Of a stretch of 64,000 nt of DNA, positions 1 to 8,329 are shown one piece after another (position 1 is the first letter of the stretch; each line of letters starts with the position of its first letter). This DNA comes from DASSNR01 sp036278935 (GTDB lineage: Bacteria > Gemmatimonadota > Gemmatimonadetes > Gemmatimonadales > Gemmatimonadaceae). The DNA lies in NCBI GenBank assembly GCA_036278935.1, contig DASUKA010000057.1:1-64000 (forward strand), in the 5' to 3' direction. Below the pieces are notes generated by a model that was not told the DNA's origin, searched no databases, and saw only the letters and a list, made by a program, of their open reading frames with translations. The translations under genes were made by a program, and so were the position numbers.

Positions 1-666
1 CCGCATGAGGCGCGCGAACTCGTGTCCGCTGTCCACGGCCGCGGAGTCGCCGTGCGCCACAACGTCCGGGCGCGTCATCTCCACGCGTCCGGAGGCGAAC
101 ACCAAGCTGTCCGCCACGGTGGCCACGCGGTTCGCGATCACTGTCATGGGCTCGGCCGGTTTACCGCTCGAATCCACCTGGATGATCTTGAACGTCGGGC
201 GGCCCGTGGAGATCATGTGCGCCTGTGTGCGCACGCCGGGCACCGCCCGAAAATACTCCGCACGCGGCCCGACCATGGTGGTGCCGCTCGGCAGCCGGCT
301 GTGGACGTCGCCCTCCGCCACGATCCGCTCCGTGGCCTCATAATACGTGAGGCGATGCGAGGTCAGCGTCAGGCGCGGCTCGGTGTAATGCACATGGCCG
401 ATCAGATAGAGCACCCGTTGGTCCCCTAGGGACTGCGCACTGTCGGCGATGAGCGTCATCTTCTGCGCGGGACAGTGCGCCCGCACGCCGCCACCCAGGT
501 AGGTATTGTACTCGCCGCTAGGTTGTTGGGTGAAGCTCACGCGTGTCTTCGCATTGCTCTCGAACTGGAGCTGGCACTTCCCGCTGGGCGCCAGCTGCTG
601 GGCGCCGGCCGCGCCGATTGGCAGTGCGGCGAGAGCCACCGCGACGAGCATTGATGTTCGGGACAT
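1..666 (-). CDS. lptA: LptA/OstA-like periplasmic LPS transport protein, 3' end outside window
   Basis: Reads as an OstA/LptA-like protein of the lipopolysaccharide bridge, which would carry LPS through the periplasm from LptC toward the outer membrane. 222 codons are visible and the frame is still open at the window edge, so the C-terminus is missing. Residues 1-22 look like a signal peptide (hydrophobic core, AGA before Q23). The body shows short alternating strands typical of the OstA fold, e.g. residues 90-106 (GHVHYTEPRLTLTSHRL) and AEGDVHS near 118-123. The start is the ATG 8 bp after lptC; an in-frame GTG at 678 overlaps the lptC stop and is an alternative. Last visible gene of the kdsB-lptA operon. 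It could instead be a longer OstA-type protein; the missing end would decide. Confidence 0.68.
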   Translation of the reverse strand, partial: MSRTSMLVAVALAALPIGAAGAQQLAPSGKCQLQFESNAKTRVSFTQQPSGEYNTYLGGGVRAHCPAQKMTLIADSAQSLGDQRVLYLIGHVHYTEPRLTLTSHRLTYYEATERIVAEGDVHSRLPSGTTMVGPRAEYFRAVPGVRTQAHMISTGRPTFKIIQVDSSGKPAEPMTVIANRVATVADSLVFASGRVEMTRPDVVAHGDSAAVDSGHEFARLMR

Positions 667-674
667 CGTGACGC

Positions 675-1223
675 TCACTGCCCCGGCAGCGTGAAGGTGC
701 CGCCCCCGGCCGGTTGATGCAGCACATGCACGTGCGTGAGATTGGGATCCGAAATGAAGCCGATCCCTTCCAGCCGTCTCCCCTGCTCCGTGAGCACGAA
801 GGCGCTGTCGCTCGAGATCTGATTCGTCGTCTGGTTGTAGCGCAGCTGCTCGGTGGTGAGGCGCTTGCCGTCCGTGCTGACCACCACCACGTTCTTGCGC
901 GCTTCGACCTGCGACCGCGCCGAGTTGGAGGTTCCTTCCTGGGAAGTCAGTACGGCGTTCTCGGCGCCGGCCGGCGTGTAGAAGGTCGTGCGCACTCCGC
1001 GGAGCTCGATACGCGAGCTGTTGTCGAAGAAGTACGCCGTGTCCGCCAGCAGCCGGGCGCGGCGCAGGCCACTGTCCGTGACGTACATCGTCACGCCGAA
1101 CAGCACCTGATCCGCCGAGTCCGCGAGCGGATTGAGCGCGGTCACCGGCGGCTCCGTGCCGCTGTTGCACGCGGCGCCCACAACCACCGCCGCGGCCAGC
1201 GTGAGCAGCACACGGCCCCTCAT
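675..1223 (-). CDS. lptC: LptC-like lipoprotein of the LPS export bridge
   Basis: 182 aa. LptC accepts LPS from the LptB2FG transporter and passes it to LptA. Residues 1-19 form a lipoprotein signal ending in the lipobox VGAAC with Cys19 as the predicted lipidated residue; the best known LptC is held by a transmembrane helix instead. The rest is rich in short alternating strands, including a typical LptC segment LRYNQTTNQISSD (about residues 126-138). The ATG overlaps the kdsD stop as ATGA, so translation is probably coupled. Its place between the Kdo genes and an OstA-like gene supports the assignment more than the weakly conserved sequence alone. Confidence 0.82.
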   Translation of the reverse strand: MRGRVLLTLAAAVVVGAACNSGTEPPVTALNPLADSADQVLFGVTMYVTDSGLRRARLLADTAYFFDNSSRIELRGVRTTFYTPAGAENAVLTSQEGTSNSARSQVEARKNVVVVSTDGKRLTTEQLRYNQTTNQISSDSAFVLTEQGRRLEGIGFISDPNLTHVHVLHQPAGGGTFTLPGQ

Positions 1224-2203
1224 ACCGCCCTCGAACGCATCAGGTCGTGCAGATGGATCATTCCTACGATCCGGTCGTTGTCATCGAGTACGGGCATAGC
1301 CATGACGCCGAGTTGCTCCATTCGGTAGACCACCGCGCTCCCCAGCTCATCGGCCCGCGCCGTTTTCGGGGCGGGGTTCATCACGCGCGAGACCGGAACG
1401 GCGAGAAAATCGGCCTCCCGCTCCATGAGACGCGTAAGATCACCGGCCGTCAACGCCCCGAGCACATGGGCATCGTCATCCACCACGGCCACGGTGCCCC
1501 GCCGCTCCGCCAGCAGTACGACGGCTTCGCGCATCGTCGCGCTGGGCGGGAGCGTGGGCACCTCGCTGCTCACCATCACGTCCGTCACGCGCATCAGCAG
1601 CCTGCGTCCCAGCGCCCCACCCGGGTGTAATCGCGCGAAGTCCTCGCGCTTGAATCCCTTCCGCTCCAGCAGCGTCACGGCCAGCGCATCGCCAATGACC
1701 AGCGCCGCCGTCGTGCTGGTGGTGGGCGCGAGATCATGCGGGCACGCCTCCTCGCGCACCCAGCTGTCCAGCACCACGTCGGCCTGGTGCGCCAGCGTGG
1801 AGTCGCATGCTCCTGTGATGACGACAATAGATACCCCCAGCCGCTTCAACTGCTCCAGCAGCCGGAAGAGCTCCTCCGTTTCCCCGCTCTTCGACACCAG
1901 GATCGCGACATCGCTGGGGCCCACCAATCCCAGGTCGCCGTGCACGCCGTCCACGGGATGGAGAAAGGTGGCGGGCGTGCCCGTGGACGTCAGCGTGGCC
2001 GCGATCTTCCGGCCGACGATGCCCGATTTCCCCACCCCCGTCACGATCACTCGCCCCGCGGCGCTGCCAATCAGCTCCACCGCCCGGGCGAACTCCAGAC
2101 CCACGCGGCGCTCCACCTCGTCGAGCGCGTCCCGCTCCATGCGGATCACCTGGCGCCCCCGCGCGACCACGGCGTCCATCTGCTCCGGAAGGACCGTCGT
2201 CAT
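1220..2203 (-). CDS. kdsD: Arabinose-5-phosphate isomerase
   Basis: 327 aa, the usual length of KdsD/KpsF. It interconverts ribulose 5-phosphate and arabinose 5-phosphate, the first committed step to Kdo of the LPS core. An N-terminal SIS sugar isomerase domain (about residues 35-180) contains TGVGKSG near residue 55 and GVHGDLG; two CBS domains follow (about 205-265 and 270-325, each with a VMxxxxP-type start). ATG overlaps the kdsC stop (ATGA) and its stop overlaps the lptC start. The next enzymes of the pathway, KdsA, KdsC and KdsB, are encoded immediately upstream in the same operon. Confidence 0.97.
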   Translation of the reverse strand: MTTVLPEQMDAVVARGRQVIRMERDALDEVERRVGLEFARAVELIGSAAGRVIVTGVGKSGIVGRKIAATLTSTGTPATFLHPVDGVHGDLGLVGPSDVAILVSKSGETEELFRLLEQLKRLGVSIVVITGACDSTLAHQADVVLDSWVREEACPHDLAPTTSTTAALVIGDALAVTLLERKGFKREDFARLHPGGALGRRLLMRVTDVMVSSEVPTLPPSATMREAVVLLAERRGTVAVVDDDAHVLGALTAGDLTRLMEREADFLAVPVSRVMNPAPKTARADELGSAVVYRMEQLGVMAMPVLDDNDRIVGMIHLHDLMRSRAV

Positions 2204-2766
2204 CGAATGGCCTCCTCGGCCGGCGCCTCACGCTCCGCCACGTAGCGGGCGACCATTTCGTCCCACTCGCCACGCGCCCGCAGAAGCGCTTCGGCGAATT
2301 CGCGCACGGCGCCGTGCCCACCCGATCGCGCAAGTTGCACGCTGCACAGATCACGGATCTCGGGGACGGCATTCTGCACGGCCACCGGCAGCCCCACCAG
2401 TCGCAGGATGCCCAGGTCGGGCAGATCGTCGCCGACAAAGGCCGCATCGCGGGCGCGCACCGCGTGGCGATCCAGAATCCGGCGAAACGCGGGCACCTTG
2501 CGCGCGCGCGCGTCCTGCACCAGGTCGTCCACCTGGAACTCGGCTGCACGCATCCGCACGCTCTCCGACACCCGCCCCGTGACGATCACCACGATGACCC
2601 CGGCCGAACGCAGCAAGCGAATTCCAAGACCGTCCTGGATGTCGTAGCGCTTGAACTCCATCGGTGCGCCGCCCACATCGCCCAGATAGATGCCCCCATC
2701 CGTGAGCACCCCGTCCACGTCCAGCCCAACCAGGCGGATGCGCCGCGCCAGCACGGGATCGATCAT
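2200..2766 (-). CDS. kdsC: 3-deoxy-D-manno-octulosonate 8-phosphate phosphatase
   Basis: 188 aa, normal for the KdsC class of small cap-less HAD phosphatases. It removes phosphate from Kdo-8-phosphate made by KdsA, giving free Kdo. HAD motif I is DVDGVLTDG with the nucleophile Asp16 and acid/base Asp18; motif II Thr is in IVTGR (about residues 62-66); motif IV is GDDLPD near 113. The start is the ATG that overlaps the kdsA stop (ATGA); the frame stays open further upstream but that part is the kdsA coding region read out of frame. Stop overlaps the kdsD start. Confidence 0.96.
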   Translation of the reverse strand: MIDPVLARRIRLVGLDVDGVLTDGGIYLGDVGGAPMEFKRYDIQDGLGIRLLRSAGVIVVIVTGRVSESVRMRAAEFQVDDLVQDARARKVPAFRRILDRHAVRARDAAFVGDDLPDLGILRLVGLPVAVQNAVPEIRDLCSVQLARSGGHGAVREFAEALLRARGEWDEMVARYVAEREAPAEEAIR

Positions 2767-3677
2767 CGGCGAACGAGACTCCATACATCGACGGCACGCT
2801 CGATGAGCGCGTCGAGCGCCGACAGCGGCAGCATGTTGGGGCCGTCGCTCGGCGCGCGGTCGGGATCCGGGTGTGTCTCGAGAAACAATCCATCGGCACC
2901 CGCAGCCACGGCGGCCAGCGCCAGCGGCGGGATGAACTCCCGCGCTCCGCCGCTCGCCCCGCCCTTCCCCATGCCGGGTCGCTGCACGCTGTGCGTCGCG
3001 TCGAAAATTACCGGCGCATCGCATGCGGCGCGCATTCGCGCGAAATCCCGCATGTCCACCACCAGATCACCGTAGCCGAAAAAGGTGCCGCGCTCGGTGA
3101 TCGCAACGTCAGCGAGGAGAGAGGAGAGAGAAGAGAGGGAACCGGCGCTCGAAGAGGAGCCCTCTCGGCCACCAGAAAGCTCGCCATTTCGCTTTCTCCT
3201 CTCTCCTTTCTCCTCGCTGCCTTCGCCTCTCACCCCTCGCACCTTCTCCACCGCTCCCCGCATCCCCTCAGGGTGCATCCACTGTCCTTTTTTGATGTTC
3301 ACGGGGGCGCCGGTGGCACCGGCCGCCTCGAGCAGATCGGTTTGCCGGCAGAGAAAGGCCGGAATCTGCAGCGCGTCCACCACCTCGGCCGTCGGGGCGC
3401 ATTGCGCAGGAAGATGCACATCGGTGAGGACACGGAGCCCGGACGCAGCGCGAACCTTCTCGAGTGCACGCAGACCGCTCTCCAGCCCGGGGCCGCGCGC
3501 GGCCCCCGCATTGGACCGGTTGGCCTTGTCGAAGCTCGCCTTGAAGATCACCCCGCCCGGCACACGCTCGGCGAGCCGCGCCAGATGCTCGGCAACGCGC
3601 AGGTTCAATGCGTCATCCTCCAGCACGCAGGGACCGGCGATGAGAAAGAGCGCATCGCATGGGAACGTGCTGCTCAC
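2763..3677 (-). CDS. kdsA: Kdo-8-phosphate synthase carrying a 36-residue in-frame insertion
   Basis: 304 aa. Condenses phosphoenolpyruvate with arabinose 5-phosphate to Kdo-8-phosphate in the cytoplasm. Family motifs are intact: LIAGPCVLE near the N-terminus, FKASFDKANR, NIKKGQWM, FDATHSVQRPG and ETHPDPDRAPSDGPN. Residues 154-189 are a Lys/Arg/Glu then Ser/Leu-rich stretch with no counterpart in normal KdsA, lying between the helix ending VEKVR and the strand VAITERG; removing it restores close to family length. Start: two GTG codons are possible (3683, overlapping the pyrG stop, and 3677); 3677 is preferred because GGGGTG lies about 5 nt before it. ATGA overlap with kdsC. Confidence 0.93.
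   Translation of the reverse strand: MSSTFPCDALFLIAGPCVLEDDALNLRVAEHLARLAERVPGGVIFKASFDKANRSNAGAARGPGLESGLRALEKVRAASGLRVLTDVHLPAQCAPTAEVVDALQIPAFLCRQTDLLEAAGATGAPVNIKKGQWMHPEGMRGAVEKVRGVRGEGSEEKGERRKRNGELSGGREGSSSSAGSLSSLSSLLADVAITERGTFFGYGDLVVDMRDFARMRAACDAPVIFDATHSVQRPGMGKGGASGGAREFIPPLALAAVAAGADGLFLETHPDPDRAPSDGPNMLPLSALDALIERAVDVWSLVRR
3111..3218 (-). repeat. 108-bp palindromic element inserted in frame in kdsA
   Basis: The ends are an inverted repeat of 29 bp (3111-3139 and 3190-3218), identical at 25 of 29 positions when one arm is reverse-complemented; both arms begin AGCGAGGAGA from the outside. One strand of each arm is almost pure purine. The 50-bp centre is not repetitive. The element is exactly 36 codons, contains no stop in the kdsA frame and encodes residues 154-189 of KdsA. 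No clear target duplication is seen at the ends (GTC on one side, GCC on the other). It resembles in concept the Rickettsia palindromic elements, which also sit in frame in genes; no sequence relation is claimed. Confidence 0.72.
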
Positions 3678-3679
3678 GC

Positions 3680-5359
3680 TCACCCCGCCACCGATGCCGG
3701 CGGCACGACAACGGACACTCCATGCTGCACGCGCTTGGAGCGGATGGCGGCCGCAATGAACCCCGCGAACAGCGGGTGCGGGCGCGTGGGGCGCGACTTG
3801 AGCTCGGGGTGGAACTGGCAGCCGACGTACCACGGATGGTCGGGCAGCTCCACGATCTCCACCAACGAGCCGTCGGGGGAGAGCCCGCTGAACCGCATCC
3901 CATGATCGGCGAACTGCTCCCGGTAGGCGTTCGCGAACTCGTAACGGTGCCGGTGGCGCTCGCTGATCTCGGGCACGCCATAGAGCTCCGCTACCAGCGA
4001 ACCGGGACGGAGGCGACACGGGTAGGCGCCCAGGCGCATGGTCCCGCCCATGTCGGTCACGTGCTGCTGCGACTCCATGAGCGCAATGACCGGGTCCGGA
4101 CACTCGGGCGCGAACTCGCTCGAGTGGCTGTCGTCCAAGCCGCAGCGGTTGCGTGCGAACTCGATGACCGCCGTCTGCATGCCGAGGCAGATGCCGAAGA
4201 ACGGGAGGCCCGACTCGCGCGCATGGCGGATGGCGCCGACCATTCCATCCACGCCGCGCACACCGAAGCCGCCGGGGATGAGCAGTCCGTCGACTCCGCC
4301 AAGGATGTCCGCCGCGCGCTGTTCAGTTGTGAAGACGTCGCTGGAGAGCCAGGCGATCTCCACGCCGACGTCGTTCGCGATGCCGCCGTGGATGAGCGCT
4401 TCCTGCACACTCTTGTAGCTATCCACCAAGTCTGTGTACTTGCCGACCACTGCAATCCGCACGCGCTCGCGCGGCGCGGTCACGCGTTCCGCCAGCTTCC
4501 GCCACGTCGTCAGATCGGGCGCGCGCGTTGCGAGCCCCAGCCGCTGCACTACGCGCTCGTCGAGCCCTTGTTCGTGGAACGCCAGCGGGATCTGGTAGAT
4601 CGTCGGGACGTCCCGACTCTCGATGACCGAGCCGAAATCCACGTTACAGAAGAGCGCGATCTTGCGCTTCACATCCTCGGAGAGCGCGCGCTCTGTTCGG
4701 CAGATGAGCACATCCGGCTGGATTCCAATTTCCATGAGCTCGCGCACGGAGTGCTGCGTCGGCTTCGTCTTCACCTCGCCCGCCGCCATGATGAACGGCA
4801 CGAGCGTGAGGTGGATGAACAGGGCATTCTCCCGCCCGATCTCATGTCGGAACTGGCGAATGGCTTCGAGGAAGGGCAGCGACTCGATGTCGCCCACGGT
4901 GCCGCCGATCTCGACGATGACCACATCGTTGTCCGGAGCGATCCGCTTCATGGACGCCTTGATCTCATCGGTGATGTGCGGAATCACCTGCACCGTGGAA
5001 CCGAGGTATTCCCCACGCCGTTCCTTGGTGATCACACTGAGATAGATGCGCCCGGTGGTGACGTTGTTGGCCTGCGACAGTGAGCGGTCCAGGAAGCGCT
5101 CGTAGTGCCCGAGATCGAGATCCGTCTCCGCCCCATCATCCGTTACGAACACCTCTCCGTGCTGGAAGGGCGACATCGTGCCTGGGTCGACGTTGATGTA
5201 CGGATCGAACTTGAGCATCGTGACGCGCAGACCGCGCTCGACGAGCAACCGGCCGAGCGATGCGGCAGCGATCCCCTTCCCCAGCGACGAGACCACGCCG
5301 CCGGTCACGAAGATGTATTTCGTCGCCTGCTGGATTCCGCTGTTCGGCATCGCTGTCAT
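3680..5359 (-). CDS. pyrG: CTP synthase (glutamine-hydrolysing)
   Basis: 559 aa, slightly longer than the usual 535-545. Converts UTP to CTP using ATP and glutamine-derived ammonia. The N-terminal amidoligase domain opens with KYIFVTGGVVSSLGKG, and the C-terminal class I glutaminase domain has the nucleophile in FGICLGMQ and the His-Glu pair in QFHPELKS. The ATG chosen overlaps the kdsB stop (ATGA) and places about 10 residues before the conserved KYIFVTGG. It lies between kdsB and kdsA in a Kdo operon, which makes sense because KdsB spends CTP to activate Kdo. Confidence 0.98.
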   Translation of the reverse strand: MTAMPNSGIQQATKYIFVTGGVVSSLGKGIAAASLGRLLVERGLRVTMLKFDPYINVDPGTMSPFQHGEVFVTDDGAETDLDLGHYERFLDRSLSQANNVTTGRIYLSVITKERRGEYLGSTVQVIPHITDEIKASMKRIAPDNDVVIVEIGGTVGDIESLPFLEAIRQFRHEIGRENALFIHLTLVPFIMAAGEVKTKPTQHSVRELMEIGIQPDVLICRTERALSEDVKRKIALFCNVDFGSVIESRDVPTIYQIPLAFHEQGLDERVVQRLGLATRAPDLTTWRKLAERVTAPRERVRIAVVGKYTDLVDSYKSVQEALIHGGIANDVGVEIAWLSSDVFTTEQRAADILGGVDGLLIPGGFGVRGVDGMVGAIRHARESGLPFFGICLGMQTAVIEFARNRCGLDDSHSSEFAPECPDPVIALMESQQHVTDMGGTMRLGAYPCRLRPGSLVAELYGVPEISERHRHRYEFANAYREQFADHGMRFSGLSPDGSLVEIVELPDHPWYVGCQFHPELKSRPTRPHPLFAGFIAAAIRSKRVQHGVSVVVPPASVAG

Positions 5360-6111
5360 CCTGCGTTGAGTTGAGACCATCGTTCGTTGGCTCGCACCAG
5401 GTCGTCCTCCGTATCGATCCCGATGGGCGGCGTTTCATCCACGAGCGCCACCCCCAACGGGATCCCCGCCGCCAGCGGGCGGAGCTGCTCGAGCCGCTCG
5501 ACGCGCTCGAGGGGATGCTCCGGCAGCGCCACCCATGCGGCAAGCGCCTCGCGCGCGTAGGCGTAGAGTCCGATGTGCTGCTTCGCCAGCCGCCGCGCGA
5601 GCTCACCGTCCGAGGCGTTGCGCAGATACGGAATCGCCCCTCGCGAAAAATACATTGCCCGCCCATCGTCGGCACACACGACCTTCACCACATGGGGATC
5701 AGCGAGCGCCTCGGCCGTTGCGGCCACAGCCACGGTTCCCAGGGGCGCACGCCCACACGCCACGACCTCGACGGCTCGCTGCACCATGGACTGGGAGACG
5801 AACGGCTCGTCACCCTGGATGTTGACGATGATGTCGTAGGGCTGGAACTGCGGAAGACGAGCCACCTCGGCCACCCGGTCGGTGCCGGACGGGTGGTGCG
5901 CACTGGTCAGGACACATTCAGCGCCCGCGGTCGCCGCTGCCTGGGAGACCTCGGGGCTGTCGGTGGCGATCACGCAGCGCTCGGTCACCTCGAGCCGCAT
6001 CACGCGCTGCCAGACACGAACCACGAGCGGCTCGCCACCCAGAAGGCGCAACGGCTTCCGGGGGAGCCTGGTGGCGCCGAGGCGCGCGGGGATCACCGCG
6101 AGGGTGCTCAC
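5356..6111 (-). CDS. kdsB: CMP-Kdo synthetase (3-deoxy-manno-octulosonate cytidylyltransferase)
   Basis: 251 aa, family length. Transfers CMP from CTP to Kdo, the activated sugar used by Kdo transferases on lipid A. Nucleotidyltransferase signature IPARLGATRLPRKPLR at residues 7-22, metal-binding INIQGDEPF-like segment (VNIQGDEPF), and late motifs HIGLYAY and GVALVDETPPIGIDT. First gene after a predicted promoter. The start is a GTG at 6111, the only start codon before the conserved LAVIPARLG; no strong ribosome binding site is visible. Confidence 0.96.
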   Translation of the reverse strand: MSTLAVIPARLGATRLPRKPLRLLGGEPLVVRVWQRVMRLEVTERCVIATDSPEVSQAAATAGAECVLTSAHHPSGTDRVAEVARLPQFQPYDIIVNIQGDEPFVSQSMVQRAVEVVACGRAPLGTVAVAATAEALADPHVVKVVCADDGRAMYFSRGAIPYLRNASDGELARRLAKQHIGLYAYAREALAAWVALPEHPLERVERLEQLRPLAAGIPLGVALVDETPPIGIDTEDDLVRANERWSQLNAG

Positions 6112-6156
6112 GGCACCAGGGGGAGGGCGCGCGGCGTTGCAAGATTCACGCCACCA

Positions 6157-6185
6157 AATATAGCGATGCGAGGAGCGGATGCAAA
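6157..6185 (-). promoter_or_regulatory. Predicted sigma70-type promoter of the kdsB-lptA operon
   Basis: On the minus strand, -35 TTTGCA (6180-6185), a 17-bp spacer, and -10 TATATT (6157-6162). Transcription would begin near 6150 and give a leader of about 40 nt before the kdsB GTG. It lies in the 124-bp gap between the outer-membrane protein gene and kdsB, the only gap in this stretch. A T5 run at about 6190-6194 just upstream may belong to a weak terminator of the preceding gene. Prediction only. Confidence 0.6.
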
Positions 6186-6235
6186 GGACAAAAACAGGCT
6201 CTGCTCGGCGGCGCGCCCCGCTCCTATCCGCTCCG

Positions 6236-7744
6236 CTACGGAAACCGCTGTACCGCCAGCCCAGCCGCGAACTTGTGGTCGCCGTTCTTTGGATTGAACG
6301 TGTAGGACACCCAGAGGCTCCGCAGCGCCACGCGAAGGCCCAAGCCGATGTTCTGCTGGAGGGACGGCAGATGCTGCACCCCCGCCGAGCCGACCATGTA
6401 CTGCAGCATGATGGTGGGCGGCCCCAGCAGCGGAATCGTGAGCGGCTCGATCGGGATGTTGTAGTCCCCTTCGACGAAGAGCAACTCGTCGCCGCCGAAT
6501 TGCAGAATGCCGAAGGTGGGGAGTGAGCCGGTGCCGCCCAGATACGACCACCGCTGCGGCGGCGCCGTGTCACCGGCCGTCACCACCGCATGAGTCCGTA
6601 TCGTCACGCTCTGCGAGGCGACTGTGGGCATGTTCATGCCGAAATCGACGGTGCCCTGCACGAAACGGTGGTCCGCAGGCGTCTGAAAGGGCACTTCGAG
6701 CTGGACCGATCCGGTCAGTTGCACGCGGTCCCCGTTCCATTCCTCCTGCGCGGCCGCCAGCGCCGATGACAGGCGCCCTCGGAATACCGGCGGATTGGGC
6801 CGGATGATGCCATCGCCCGCGTCATACCCGGTCAGGCTCCACGGCCCGCCGGCCCGCACCGACCAGTCGCGCTCCGTGCGCGCGCCGGCGGACAGTGTCA
6901 GATGAGAAGCGATGGTGGTGATCTCGCGCTGCACCCGGCCCTCGAAGCGATCGGCGCGGAAATAGTTCCGGTAGTCGTGCCCGCCAAAGATGGTCGTGAG
7001 CGAGTTCGTGGCATCGCTTCGGATCCATCCATCGTTCGAGCGAGTGTCCCGGCTCGCCGATGCCAGCAGCGAGTATCCCCTGCCCAGCCGCATGGCACCA
7101 TCGAGTGAGAGATCGAACGCGCCAATGTCCGACCGGTACGTGAGCGCGGGCTCTAGTGTCACGCGTTCAGCGCCCAGGACGATCCGCGGTCCCCATCCGA
7201 CGGCAAGGCCGTCCACGCGCGTGTACTGCGGCACCTTGAACCCATACCCGAAGGGCAGGCTGAACATCGGAGGTCCCACCGGCGCGGCACCGCCGCGATA
7301 GTCGAGGGCAATGCCGCTGGGCGTACCAATGGCGTCGAAGGTGACATCGGGGAAGCTAAGGGACGCGCCGCCCACGTTCGCCAGTGCGGAGGAGTACACG
7401 CTGCCGCCCACCGCGATGACCCGCCCCGAGATGCTGGCGCCGGGATGCAGGAAGAGATCGCCGCCAATCACGACCAAATCGCCATGCACCGTGCTGGCCA
7501 CATCCGCATCGGCGCCCAGCACGATCACCGATCGGTCGAAGATCGAGTCGCGCGGCAGCCGCGCCTTGCCCATGCCCGGACGGATGAGGGTGTACGGTCT
7601 GGCGAGGGTACCCGAGAGCACTTGTCCGGGCTCCCCGGGGCCGGCCTGACGCACGTACAGCCGAGGCGGAGTGGTATCCGTTGCCTGCGCAGGCAGGCGG
7701 GATGCCACCAGGAGGAGCAGCAACGCTATGGCGCGCTTCAACAT
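6236..7744 (-). CDS. Outer-membrane beta-barrel protein with bactofilin-like N-terminal segment
   Basis: 502 aa, not assigned to a named protein. Residues 1-20 are a signal peptide (MLKRAIALLLLLVASRLPAQ). Residues 68-126 show three turns of a polymer-forming, bactofilin-like pattern (hydrophobic pairs, then GDLVVIGGDLFLHPGA, GRVIAVGGSVY). From about residue 150 to the end the sequence alternates hydrophobic and polar residues with aromatic girdles and tyrosine/glycine turns (e.g. GRGYSLLASAS, LWVSYTFNPKNGDHKF), as in outer-membrane barrels of the BamA/surface-antigen or PorV-like type. It overlaps the trpG stop by 7 bp. Its function is not evident; a cell-surface role is inferred. Last gene before the kdsB promoter. 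Confidence 0.75.
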   Translation of the reverse strand: MLKRAIALLLLLVASRLPAQATDTTPPRLYVRQAGPGEPGQVLSGTLARPYTLIRPGMGKARLPRDSIFDRSVIVLGADADVASTVHGDLVVIGGDLFLHPGASISGRVIAVGGSVYSSALANVGGASLSFPDVTFDAIGTPSGIALDYRGGAAPVGPPMFSLPFGYGFKVPQYTRVDGLAVGWGPRIVLGAERVTLEPALTYRSDIGAFDLSLDGAMRLGRGYSLLASASRDTRSNDGWIRSDATNSLTTIFGGHDYRNYFRADRFEGRVQREITTIASHLTLSAGARTERDWSVRAGGPWSLTGYDAGDGIIRPNPPVFRGRLSSALAAAQEEWNGDRVQLTGSVQLEVPFQTPADHRFVQGTVDFGMNMPTVASQSVTIRTHAVVTAGDTAPPQRWSYLGGTGSLPTFGILQFGGDELLFVEGDYNIPIEPLTIPLLGPPTIMLQYMVGSAGVQHLPSLQQNIGLGLRVALRSLWVSYTFNPKNGDHKFAAGLAVQRFP

Positions 7745-8316
7745 CCGGCAACGCTGAGAAAGTTCTCGAGCAGTCGCCGGCCGCTCTGCGTGAGCACCGA
7801 CTCCGGATGGAACTGCACCCCCCACACCGGGTGCGCGACGTGGCGCATTGCCTGGATCTCGTCCGGATCGGTCTCCGTTGTGGCCAGCACTTGCAGCGTG
7901 TCGGGCAAAGTACGGCGCTCGACCACGAGCGAGTGATAGCGCATCACTTCCAGTGGCATGGGCAGTTCTGCAAAGAGCCCCGCTTGCCCGTGGGTGATGC
8001 GGGAGGTCTTGCCATGCATGACGCGGGCGGCCCGGACCACCGTGGCGCCGTACGCCTGCCCGATGGCCTGATGCCCCAGGCAGACGCCCAGGATGGGAAT
8101 CGTTGCGCCCCACCGGCGCACCAGCGGGACGGAGATGCCCGCCTCGGCAGGCGTGCACGGACCGGGAGACAGCACGATGGCGCGCGGGGCCAGCAGGCCC
8201 ACGTCGTCCACGCCAAGGGCGTCGTTGCGACGGACAACGGGATCCACGCCCATCTCCCCCAGGTACTGCACCAGGTTGTACGTGAAGGAGTCGTAGTTGT
8301 CGATGACGAGAATCAT
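7738..8316 (-). CDS. trpG: Anthranilate / para-aminobenzoate synthase glutamine amidotransferase subunit
   Basis: 192 aa, usual length for TrpG/PabA. Supplies ammonia from glutamine to a chorismate-using partner (TrpE or PabB), which is not encoded in this window, so tryptophan and folate roles cannot be told apart. Begins MILVIDNYDSFTYNLVQYL; nucleophile Cys in GVCLGHQ, oxyanion segment SPGPCTP and catalytic His/Glu in FHPESVLT. The start is the ATG directly before the conserved ILVIDNYDSF; the open frame upstream has no family similarity. 13 bp after the recombinase gene. Confidence 0.95.
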   Translation of the reverse strand: MILVIDNYDSFTYNLVQYLGEMGVDPVVRRNDALGVDDVGLLAPRAIVLSPGPCTPAEAGISVPLVRRWGATIPILGVCLGHQAIGQAYGATVVRAARVMHGKTSRITHGQAGLFAELPMPLEVMRYHSLVVERRTLPDTLQVLATTETDPDEIQAMRHVAHPVWGVQFHPESVLTQSGRRLLENFLSVAGC

Positions 8317-8329
8317 GAGCGTGCTGCCG

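Noticed and set aside
3678..4103. N-terminal extension of kdsA by more than 140 codons
   Set aside because: It is pyrG read in another frame; KdsA similarity begins a few residues after the GTG at 3677.
3659..5083. 474-codon open frame on the plus strand
   Set aside because: Exactly antisense to pyrG, which is fully conserved; no motif of its own.
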